From NCBI GenBank assembly GCA_003313425.1, contig NHZP01000002.1:1488001-1552000 (forward strand): DNA of 64,000 nucleotides. The letters run 5' to 3'. Within the stretch, counting starts at the first letter, position 1, and each line of letters starts with the position of its first letter. The translations under genes and the position numbers were made by a program. The notes under the pieces are model-generated. The model did not search any database. It saw only the letters and a program-made list of their open reading frames with translations, and was not told the DNA's origin. Positions 1-9,825 of this stretch are shown piece after piece. This DNA is from Pseudopyrenochaeta lycopersici. Its lineage: Eukaryota; Ascomycota; Dothideomycetes; Pleosporales; Pseudopyrenochaetaceae.

Positions 1-198
1 CCTGTCACTGCCTCACATGGCATCCTTGCGCCGGTCACTATCTCCTATAGTATCCTTATCCCTTGTGTCTGTCACCACTTAATATGGCGTGCTCTATCCT
101 AGCAATCCATCTGCAATTCCTGGTTGACCCTCCTCAGGCCTTGGCGAGTGCATCCGTCGTGCAAGCGCAAAGTCACCCCAGGAGTGACGATGACCAGT

Positions 199-1242
199 CT
201 ACTGCAAAGTGTGTAATATATATCTCCTGCCCGCAATATTCCCATCAGTTGATAGCTCGGCCAGCACCCGCTGTAGCGGGGCAATTAGCATATCCTCTTT
301 GTGGCTAGCTCTGCAGCCTGCTGCTGCCTTTGTAGCGGCATCCATGCACTGGATCAGAATAAGAGTGGCAGTCAGAACTACGGGGAGAACCGTGTTGACG
401 TGCAAATCGTCGTGCTTGAAATACATCCAAGCACATAAGGCGACTGCAAGCGCTGCTCCCATTCCCAATAGAGGCCTCTGGAATACGCTCCCCCTATTAT
501 GATGGTATTGTACGGCGACGAGCGTTCCGAAGGCGAGGCTGGCGAGGACATATGTCGAAGCGGATGGGTTCGTAATAAATGTAACGAATGATAGGGGAAC
601 TGCCTGAAGCGTTTGGTACGTGTCAGCATACGTAACAGCGAGATTGCGACTACTCACATGCTCTATCCGCCGTGCCAGCGTCTCCTGCAGACGCAGAATA
701 CTATTTCGATATACAGTGTGGTTTCCATTGTTCGTAGACCCATATTGATCGGTTTTTGGTCTGTAGAGGAATACTGGGATCCCAGCCATTATCTGTACCA
801 ATGTTAAGGCTGTATTCAGCAGTCCATGCCATCTTCGACTTTGCCCAGTTTCAAAAACGATGAGTGTTTTCTCCCGTAGATCCATAGAGCCTTCATCTCC
901 CGCTAATGCGGAGCCCTTCAGAAATTCCAAGGCCTCACTCATGCTGAGGAGCTTATCGCTATTCCCCGAAAGCATGATATGATGTAGCGTAGATGTTAGG
1001 TCCAATATGCCCAGCTCAGTCGTTAATATTTCTTTCCTCGGGGCGTCTCCAAACCTGTTAAAACGTATTAGTTTCCCAGTAAAGACTTCCGACTCGTCCT
1101 TTTTGTTTCTACCCATAGGGGAGCTGGGACATTGGGAATATCGACTCTCCAGACCTGAGTGATCGTTTGATCTCTGCTGTATTTGCCCTGTCATCCGTGC
1201 GACTGGGATTGTCGTTGTTGCAACTACAAGAAGTCTTGCCAT
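199..1242 (-). CDS. hypothetical multi-pass membrane protein
   Basis: Unrecognised protein of about 347 codons if unspliced; the start is the first ATG of the frame. The N-terminal third is soluble. From about residue 130 onward there are roughly four hydrophobic segments, in order GLLNTALTLVQIMAGIPVFL, a stretch around STYVLASLAFGTLVAV, MGAALAVALCAWMYF and TVLPVVLTATLILIQ. A near-perfect intron (GTGAGT, branch TGCTGAC, CTTCAG) lies in frame at 604-657, so the spliced protein is probably 18 residues shorter. It is divergent from the next gene, 442 bp away, which is also a predicted membrane protein. No family was recognised and no function is assigned. Confidence is limited by the single-frame evidence. 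Confidence 0.5.
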   Translation of the reverse strand: MARLLVVATTTIPVARMTGQIQQRSNDHSGLESRYSQCPSSPMGRNKKDESEVFTGKLIRFNRFGDAPRKEILTTELGILDLTSTLHHIMLSGNSDKLLSMSEALEFLKGSALAGDEGSMDLREKTLIVFETGQSRRWHGLLNTALTLVQIMAGIPVFLYRPKTDQYGSTNNGNHTVYRNSILRLQETLARRIEHVSSRNLAVTYADTYQTLQAVPLSFVTFITNPSASTYVLASLAFGTLVAVQYHHNRGSVFQRPLLGMGAALAVALCAWMYFKHDDLHVNTVLPVVLTATLILIQCMDAATKAAAGCRASHKEDMLIAPLQRVLAELSTDGNIAGRRYILHTLQ

Positions 1243-1684
1243 ATCTTCTGCCAATGGTGCACCTTGTTCGAGCGCAGCGAGCGTTTGCTCTGTTGAGAAA
1301 CTAGGAAAGCCTGTGGGCCGGTAGTGTGCGAAGCCTCGATTAAATGTAATTCACAGTAAGAAGGCTGATTATTTGAGGAAATTTTTAGGCAACGTCCTTG
1401 TTTTCTAGCATTATGGACAGAATAGTTTAGATGAGAGAGAAGAAGCATAAGATGATGTATAGACGGCTGAAAGAACAACGTGCGAGGCTGAGTTGGGCAG
1501 CGATGAGTTGACGCTGTGTCACTACAACATGTAGCCCAATCTGTCTGAGCTGACATCGGCTGCTAGGTAGACTCCATCGATCCTCGACTCAGCAAGTTTG
1601 AAACAAAGCGCTGTTCGAAAGCAAAATCCTATTGCCTTGTTGTTTTACTTGATCATTGTTAACGCTGAGACGCGCGACTTGACT
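1243..1684. other. intergenic, divergent promoter region
   Basis: This stretch lies between two divergently oriented predicted membrane-protein genes. Only short unsupported open frames are seen. Confidence 0.5.
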
Positions 1685-2679
1685 ATGAAGTTTTTTGGAA
1701 TACTGGCGTATAGTATCGTCGCCACTGCTACCACTGTAGCCCTTTCGATACCACGAGATATACATACTTCTGGCAGTGTCAGTTTCGTGTTGAAAAGACC
1801 AGTTCATACAGAGATGCCTCGAAGCAACAAAACAGCTCGAAAAGCAAATGGCATGGGTGTTGACATTGAACAGAGAATAGGTAGGCTTGACGCAACTCAA
1901 CAGCTTGACGAGAAACCATAGCCAACCAATGTTTAGATGCGGTTTCAACTCCATTTTCGACGAAACATGGTCTGTCTCTGACAGCTACAGGAGAAATCTC
2001 CCTCTCCGTCACCCCCACAACCACTGTCTCCTCCAACGTATATACTTCAGCAGCCTTACCAGGGCTACCTCCTAAATCCATACACAATGGGATGATCGAG
2101 AGAGTTGAGCGGTCAGTCCTTGGAGTGCCGAGCATGGTGGTTCCAGTTGCCGTCATGGCACTGTCTGTAGCGACAGCCAAATGGTTGTATAGGCAGCAAT
2201 ACGACAACGGCTTGCTTTCCGGAGCCGGCGCCGCTGGAGCTATGATTTTCCAAATTCAAACTGACAAAGACGCATCGAATCTACTTCTCTGTGCTGTAGG
2301 CGTAGCACACATAGTTTTTCATGTGACGTACTGTAAACGGATAACTGAGACGCTCCGATACGGCGAGGGGTACATAGCCATTACGGTTTCTATGACCATC
2401 ACCACGGCTGTTCTCTTTGTACAAATCCCCGCACTCGCAATTACTTGGAGCAAAAGTAGTGGCCTCTCCAGCGCTGGAGCCCTCTCAATGCTTCACATCC
2501 TGAACGTGTTTCTGAGCTCAGTGGGAGTAAAAGCCGTAAAGAGGTGCTTGAAGAGTCGACATGACTCTGAAGAAGGTCTCCCGGCCTTTTACCACAATGG
2601 CGGGATCGCCATAACTTCTTCCCGAGAAGATCAGTTCCTGCAGCAGAGACCTCCGTTTACAACCTCGTCCCGCAATTGA
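1685..2679 (+). CDS. hypothetical membrane protein with N-terminal signal
   Basis: Proposed two-exon gene: exon 1 1685-1880, intron 1881-1921 (GTAGGC...CATAG, 41 bp), exon 2 1922-2679, giving 317 residues. A second in-frame acceptor exists 15 bp further on. The start gives a hydrophobic signal-like N-terminus (MKFFGILAYSIVATATTVA). A Ser/Thr-rich linker follows, then about four membrane segments in the C-terminal half (around VVPVAVMALSVA, NLLLCAVGVAHIVF, IAITVSMTITTAVLFV and SMLHILNVFLSSV). If exon 1 is wrong, an ATG at 2092 gives a 195-residue protein with the membrane part intact. No domain was recognised. Confidence 0.4.
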
Positions 2680-2962
2680 GCTGCAATCGGATCGTTATAA
2701 GATTCGAATCAAAGCTGAAGAGGCGATATAATTTATCACCTCTACAGGTTTTCGCGATAGAAGACGCCTCGTGGACAAGAACATACTCCTTACGCTCACA
2801 TTATGCTCTTTTTTTTTGGCTACGTCCGCAACAGGCCAATTGCTGGCCTCTGTATATACATTTCTCAACATTGGTCAAGGGCCTGATCCGATCACCACGC
2901 CTACGACTTATGCTTCTAGTAAATACGTTTCACTTTTAGCTACGACACTACACTACCGATAG

Positions 2963-3152
2963 GTTGGCCTCCCACCAACACGTTACTTTACCACCACTAC
3001 GTTGGTCCTCCACCAACACATTACTCTACTACCACTACGTTGGTCCTCCACCAACACATTACTCGACTACCACTACGTTGGCCCTCCACCAACACATTAC
3101 TCTACCACCACCACGTTGGCCCTCCACCAATGCGTTACTTGACTACTGATAC
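2963..3152. repeat. 38-bp minisatellite, five copies, hairpin units
   Basis: Five head-to-tail units start at 2963, 3001, 3039, 3077 and 3115, each exactly 38 bp, with a slightly diverged last copy. Each unit opens with GTTGGTCCTCCACCAAC or a one-base variant, a 5-6 bp inverted repeat around a short pyrimidine-rich loop. A linker of the TACTCTACTACCACTAC type follows. Because 38 is not a multiple of 3, it is unlikely to be a coding repeat. Confidence 0.9.
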
Positions 3153-3725
3153 AATACTGGACCCCGTCATGCGTTCCAACCAGCGATATATAATGCTTCT
3201 GGCAACAATTCAACCAAAGTGTTAAAAGACTCTGATGGAATGTTGATCCATTTGTGAGACAATCGAAGCTATGAAGTACTTGTAGCTGGGGCTTGAATAC
3301 TGGCCCCTCATACATTAGCTAGACAGTAGTCTTATGTTTATAATCCAGAGGAGCATTCTTAGCCCTGCTCCGGCAAAAAGAAATGAAGACACGTTTACCA
3401 CTGTTCTCACCAATACCTTCAATCGTGTCGTTACATGGTATACTGATACTGATCGATCTCCTAACGTCAGTCATACTTCAGATTATTAACAAGGTAGCAG
3501 TGAAAGGGTGGTATAAGACCACCGCGATGTTCCGATGATGGTCTTTGTCACCTGCATCCCGCTCTGCAATCATGCACGGCTGCACCTACCGAGATTTGCT
3601 TTCAAATGAGTTACTAGGAATTGTAGCTCCAGATACGAGATATCAGGTACTCAAGTTTAAAACGTTGCACATCTGACAAATTTCGCTTTCACATTCTTTG
3701 TATGTAGTGCTGGCAATGATGCATC
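3153..3725. other. intergenic, no gene seen
   Basis: This stretch lies between the minisatellite and the 3' end of the MFS gene. No supported gene or motif was found. Confidence 0.5.
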
Positions 3726-5554
3726 TTATCTAGGATGTAGCCCGTTAACATGCGTGATTTTTCTAACCTTAAGGTTAGAGGTAATCGATATAAGAGGTAT
3801 ACTGTTACTATCGTACGAAGAACCGCCTTCGGTTGATGGCCCCTCCATCATTTCCACTGGTGGCTCGTTCGGCTTCTTGAATTTTCGACGCCAGAAGGCT
3901 ATCAGAGCGAAAAGCAGCCAAACGGCGAATGGAAATGCACTAAATCCTGAGGAAACGTACAAAATCCGCTTGAAGGCTTGGTGATAGATTGGAAGTGCGA
4001 GGCCAAGGTCTTCGCCGGTATTGGCCTTGAACGTGGTAACACCCCGGTGTAACAAATATGATGCCCCAGTTTCTTGATCGGAAAGGTGGCGCAAAAAGAC
4101 GCTGGATGCAACCGATATGGCTATGGAACCTCCCGCCATTTCCGCAAAAGGGGCGAGGTTTGTTCGCACTGTTAGCGCTGTAAAAGAGCGTTCCCATGGT
4201 AAGAGACGTTTCTCGGTGAGTTTAGAAGTGGCCAAGACAGCCTGAAGTGCTCCGACCCCTGAAACTGGGCCAAATAGCAGCTGAGAGGAAATATAAGAGG
4301 AGAAGGACGTGCTCAGAGATTTGATAGATATTAGACCACATCCTATTGCCATTGAAGTGAGGGCAATGCAAATCAAAGTTCTCGCGAACGCTGTTGTCCT
4401 CATTTCCAGAGTAATCAATATGACCATTGCCAAGAATGCCGCGGTGGTGACTAGTTGTCCCGTGCCGACTTCTAATGGACTGAAGTTTTCGGGAGAGATA
4501 TAAAACCAGATCGCTATAAACATAATTAGTGCCATCATAGTTGTATTTGGTCAAACCGACGTACGTAGAAAGTAGAGCAAATTGTTGACAGCGCCTCCCC
4601 ACATTGCACCGACAAAGATTAGAAATGGTTTGTCACCCTTCACATCCTGATATGAGATCATCTGTGGCGGGATCTCTGGTTGTATTGATAGCTTCTGCAG
4701 CTCACGCGACAGTAGGTTGCGACCTTGGGTAGATATATGTAGAACCAGCAAAATTACTACGACAGAGAGGAGAATACCCGTTGTGGTTGAGTTCCACAGT
4801 TTGATAATTCCATGATGAATGATGAGCTCAGAGACTAGCAGGATACAAACTGCTGGCACGAGCCAAATGAGATCATTCCGCAGACCGTTGACTGAAAGTG
4901 CGCGTCTTATTCGTCTTTTTTCTGCATCCAGTCTTGGTACCCGATCGCCGGAGATCATTGTGAATAGCGTGTATATCACAGCGAATAACGATGGGATCAC
5001 AGACAGGATGAGGTTTATTAGATAAAACCGCTCCCAGCCAAAACGCTCTACGGTTGCACCACCGATACTGCAGACGAGTCAGCGCGCATGCTCAAAACAA
5101 GGTCTCTTCTCTTACAGCGGTCCAATGAAACGTGCTGTTCCGTAAAAAAGCAGTATTAAGTAAGCGGTACGTCTTGTAATTGGTCTCTCAGACGGCATAA
5201 TTTCCGTCATGATGAAAATGATGCCAGACAATGATCCTGCTGTGCCGATGCCGCATAAGACTCTGCCGGCAAGGAAAATGCTACCGTTGGATGATAGGTA
5301 GCACAATAGTATGGCTGCATCGAGGATTAGGGAGCATATCATTAAGAGGTCTGATAATGCCGTTGGTTGATAACTACATATTGCGTAAAACCTGGTGAAT
5401 AGGGGAAAGCTGTTCCTGTCGCCAAAAGGTAGCCACTCCCATACCATCCGAATAGCGGAAGAGATTCGAAGGTATCTGTTACGGGTGGTAAGACGGTAGG
5501 AAATGCAGACTAAGCCATCAGTTGACGTCTCGCAAACACCCAGTAATTACTTAC
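3726..5554 (-). pseudogene. MFS transporter, frameshifted, lacking its own start
   Basis: A 12-14 helix major facilitator of the fungal multidrug/efflux type. It is assembled from exons 5116-5509, 4565-5067 and 3726-4513. The introns are 5068-5115 (GTAAGA...CTGCAG) and 4514-4564 (GTACGT, CTAAT branch, TTATAG). The junctions restore family motifs: GPLIGGATVERFGWERFYL and NNLLYFLPIWFYISPENFSPL. Upstream, the FGWYGSGYLLATGTAF block lies in another frame from PLFTRFYAICSY, and one missing C in the CCCC run at 5402-5405 explains the shift. A GTAAGT...CTGAT...TTAG intron at 5510-5554 precedes the first MFS block. Its 5' exon has no ATG of its own and belongs to the trypsin-like gene upstream. It is therefore a decayed, 5'-truncated or fused transporter, or it carries a sequencing error. 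Confidence 0.75.
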
Positions 5555-7645
5555 TAAACCTATAACGAAGACCTTTAGACAAAGTAAAATTGAGAGAAGT
5601 TCGAAAATATATCGGGCTTCCTTGATACGCTTTGTATTGATACTAAGGGCATTGAGGGAGGCTTGAATGCGGAAAGGATTATCGTTTCGGGGTAGTGGTG
5701 ACGTAGAGGTTATTTCTGGTGGTGGTGAGTTCTGATTTTTAAGAACATGATCTGCGTGCTTTGCGATATCGAATAATTCGACTGCAGAGCCCGGTGAGCT
5801 ATTTTGGATGGAAGACTGGATGTTTGAGAACACTTGACCAATAGGTATCATGTGAGCATATGGCTCCTTGTCGTAAACACCGACAATTACGCCAAGGAGG
5901 TCTGAGTCGCTGACAACCCAGGTTCCAGAAACCCCAGTATCTATTTATGTTAACAAATGAGACGCATCAGGGCAAAGTGACCTCAGAGGCTTACCAAGAG
6001 GCGTTTCCAGCCGTATTTTCCTTGTCTCCCAATACCCCCACTTATCCAAGATGAAGCATTCATCTTGGAGTAAGACTCCTGTCCGAACATCAGTTGATGA
6101 ACATAGGAGCTTTAAAGACTTAGGCTCCAAATTTTTGGAAGTCTTCTGCACCATGATGGCATGTCTCATCCGCGGGACGCGATAACAATTAACTGTTCTA
6201 GGAAGCTGCAAATCTAGTCGAACGAGGGCGAAGTCGCTATTCGAAAGGTTTTCAGATGATCGACCTTGGACACTCTGCGAGGTTTGAGAATCGTCTTTCC
6301 TGCCATGGCGTGCAGATACCAGTGTGGCTGGAAGCCATGTGATATGTAAATGCGGCTCGTAACGTTGCGTTTCAGATGAGTCCACATCATGAGCTCTACT
6401 GTATTCGTCGCACATAGAGTGAGCCGTGGTCAGGCCGAAGATCTCCCCATTTACTTGCACAAGGCCACCGAGAGTGCAATGATATGCTTTACCAGTCGAG
6501 CGGCGAATGAAACGCATTTTCAGTCCACAGACAGAAAAGTCATTCAACGGAAATGCTTGCACCTCCACTCTGAAAGACTGCCACCAAGTTAGAGTCTCTG
6601 AGCCGTCAATAGAGAGGATTTCATCCGCTATTGCATCATCTAATCGACGAGACAATCCGTGCTCCCTGGAACTAGCCGGGCGAGGAGAATGCATGGTTAC
6701 TCGAATGGTATATCGTCGAAGATAACTAAGGTCTTGTACAGCACTGGCCACTGCCCTTTGGCACTCCTTACTACCACAACGTATCCACAAAGTTGGTATC
6801 AGCTCCACAGATGAACTTCCTGCTACTTTAACTCCGGACCAGCAGAGCTCAGGACAGACAGTGGTTTCGGCTTTTGATAGTGGTAATGCCTCGAGGACGG
6901 GAGCAAGCTCAAAAACGAGCTGGGTGCGTATCATTCGATGACAACGCGATCTGAGCGGTTCGGGCGGTCGCAGTTTATCTAGGTGCCCAACATACACGCC
7001 ATTCTCCGGACTATACAACTCAGGTGAGTTGAGGGCTCTAATCTTCTTGTTGACTTCTTGCCGAATCGCTCCGACTTCCGCGGGGGTCAAAGCGCTTGGT
7101 TCATTATTCATGGTAGGTGAGAGTAGCTGGATGTCTTGCGTAGTCGTTATTTCGGGAGTGGTCATAGCCCCAGTGCATGTGGGAGGCCCGTTGTGTTCAT
7201 TATCTTCCGATGTACCGTTATCCACTGTTCGGCTGGACAGGGTTTCCAGCGGATGAACGAAGGAATTCTGTGCAGGGATAAGAATTGATGGATATTGTGA
7301 ACGTGAAAGCTTGAAACGCTTCATAAAGAGAAGTTTCAGAGTGGAATTCCGAGATTTGCTCTGGTTGCTATTAGGTGAGAGGCATTGTGAGGTGCTGAGA
7401 GATCCTACGTGGTCTGTCGATCCATTAGAGTGGTTAAATTGGCCTGGTTCACTGGGAAACTTGGTGGTTTGTTTCCTGCGGTTCATTGCTTGCTCTTGAT
7501 GCAGCTCTATGATGCTGAAATGGAATTGTTGCAGGAAACCCTCGCAACTGTTGACCATCGAGTCCCTCCTCCAAACCACTGTCGACAGATGCGATCGCTC
7601 TGTTAGAGACCCAGGGAAAGTATGACTTGAAGTTTCTCCGCTCAT
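5510..7645 (-). CDS. trypsin-like serine-protease-fold protein with C-terminal hydrophobic segment
   Basis: Two exons (5995-7645 and 5510-5940) around intron 5941-5994 (GTAAGC...AAATAG) give 693 residues; the internal Met at 7486 is an alternative start. The first half is Ser/Thr-rich and low complexity. The C-terminal half resembles chymotrypsin-fold proteins common in fungi. A LTTAH block carries the catalytic His and SDFALVRLD a candidate Asp. After the splice, DTGVSGTWVV provides GxSG with Ser kept but Val where Asp is usual. The protein ends in a 23-residue hydrophobic stretch (ELLSILLCLKVFVIGL and following) then Arg-Arg, a possible tail anchor. A strong GTAAGT donor inside that stretch could instead splice it to the MFS exon. 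Substrate and activity are unknown. Confidence 0.6.
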
Positions 7646-8018
7646 TCACAGGTAGTGCGCGAGGCTGAGGCGCGCACAGTTGTGGATCATGGACGGGAAC
7701 AGTCAAACTAGGGGCAAAAAGGTCTTCAACTTGCGCAGTCGCTGGTACAACTGGCCTTTGGAGTTCCATAATTACCAGTACGTTCATTGAGAACTCAGCA
7801 TGTGCAGTTGTAGGCTCCTTGCGAAATGCGATGAGCTTGTTTAAGGAGGTGTCTGCGGCTGAGCCTTCGCTTGCTTGGGACAATTACGGCATTGGGCGTG
7901 ACGCTCAGAAAGCCCATGTTTCAGCCTTGGTCAGTCCAGTGAAGTATAAGGCCTATCTCAATCAATAGTGCTCAAGCGATCACAGATACAAGCTAACTTT
8001 CCTTCTGATCTATCGATC

Positions 8019-9090
8019 ATGTTGACTGGAACCTGCTTCTTTAAGAAGGCTTTCTTGCAAAACCTTCTACGGCTCGAATCTCGGCAGAAAAGAGAAGTGA
8101 TGGAGATATTTTGGCCAGAGCAACAGCATGATCACGAAGTTTTCGACAACTATGCATGCGATGCATTCCTGGAGCACGTCATCAATGAGTTGGAACAAGT
8201 GCGAGCTCACCAAGATCTCTTCGCTGCAAGAACTTTCGATGAGATGTCTGTCATCCTCCAAGGTCTCAGAGGAAACATATCAAAGCCATGTAAAGACATA
8301 ATACTCATGCTTTCGGGGGCATTTTCAAAATGCTGAACCAGTCGCATTACGACGCTCTTTAGAGTTATCAGCCCGAATGTGGTCCACTTTCAACGCGCAT
8401 TCTTCTGAAATTGCCGTTGGACCGATATTTGCAGACGAACTGCCATTGGACTGGCACGAAAATTCTTCATTGAAAGACTTGTGCCAGATGCGTTTTGCAA
8501 AATGTAACAGACATGAGGGACAGAAGGGATATCTAAAGATCGACCCAGCGTTCACAGCGGCGTATCTTGTGAACACGTGCGGAATGAAACTACAGTGGAC
8601 GGACAACATTGCAGGACACCTGAAGTTTAACTCCAAGCGGGTGCTTCTGACTGTATATCGGCATAAAGCTTGTATTACGAGTCACCTCAACGACGCATCC
8701 AATTGTCCCGTCCCAGGGGATGTGCTAGGCGAGGTCTTGGGCACCATGAATCTGTTGTTTCCATCCACAGATCCAGCGACGAAGCAGTTGCTCCTGAAAG
8801 AAGGGCAGAGGTCGTTATTCACACTGGGAGCTTGTAAAAGACATCGAAAACTTGACCTTGCCCAATACCAGCATTTTGGAAATGAGCTTGAGCATTTAAT
8901 CGACTCTTTCGACAAGTCTCCAAGGACCTGGAAGCAACTCGCTTTTGATCGTCGAAATAAGCTCGAATGGTCTGCCTTCTGGGTGACGGTTATGGTCGGT
9001 GTTCTCACTTTTGTCAGTATACCTTGCAACATCATCCAAGCAACGTACTCGGTCAAGGCGTACCATGCCACTCTATCACAGGGACGTTGA
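8019..9090 (+). pseudogene. conserved fungal orphan protein, split by a one-base deletion
   Basis: Two open frames, 8019-8336 and 8317-9090, together match a widespread fungal protein of unknown function. From memory, the family keeps a LRRSxELxxRxW block, a TAAYLVNT/LQWTDNIA block, an LGEVLGTMNLLFP block and a C-terminal KLEWSAFWVTVMVGVLTFVSI region with one or two membrane segments. The first frame stops just after GAFSK and the second continues directly with NAEPVALRRSLELSARMW. Adding one A to the AAAA run at 8327-8330 joins them without a gap. The first ATG is at 8019 and may not be the true start. It is either a recent pseudogene or a base-call error. Confidence 0.65.
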
Positions 9091-9825
9091 AAGAGAGTAC
9101 ATGCTAGTATTGACTAGTGTCACGCGTAATATAACCAGCCGTCAACTAGATAGGAACGATAATGGCATTATTTTCGGATGTTATTTATGCTGCTAGGATA
9201 CATTTTCCATAGTCTGTCGGTATATCAAGTTAACATGTTGGCAATTATGACAGTTGCGTGCCGCTCAGGCACGAATCTTAAGGAGTGGAATATCAATAAG
9301 AAACAATTTTTCATCTGTACGGACAAGCATGAAGAAAAAAATGGTAGATTACGCCGAGTCATGACATGCCACTTTGCTTTTGCGCTACCTTGGCCTTCAG
9401 TAACCAGCATCACAGTCGGAGGAATCCGAGAGACACATAAACGCAGCACAATCAACTACTGTCCCCGGTTGGATGCAAAGGCATTTTGGCATTTGAACTC
9501 AATTAATAATGATACGTGTTTCTATTACTAAAGCAACTACATGTGTTAACCCTCAACATGTTCATACGAGATAGCATTTTACAGACCACAACAGATTGAT
9601 TGTCAACAAAATGCGTTCGTCTCAATACATTTTGTTCATTTATAATGTACGTGTAGGTTCTGAGTATCATAATGTCATGAGTCATATCTCGTATCAATCG
9701 TCTCAATACATGGCGCCGTAAGCGCATCAGCTTGGTGTCTTCTTCAGATTTTGATCTGCATCATATCATGGGTATCGTCGTCAATAGTATGTCCTAAAAC
9801 CAAAAGCTCTGCCAGTGAATACAAG
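9091..9825. other. intergenic, no gene seen
   Basis: AT-rich stretch between the orphan pseudogene and the convergent Ser-rich gene. It has only short open frames without family resemblance. Confidence 0.5.

Noticed and set aside
4514..4564. in-frame TGA apparently truncating the MFS gene
   Set aside because: The stop lies inside a clean 51-bp intron (GTACGT...CTAAT...TTATAG) whose removal restores the family motif, so it is not a mutation.
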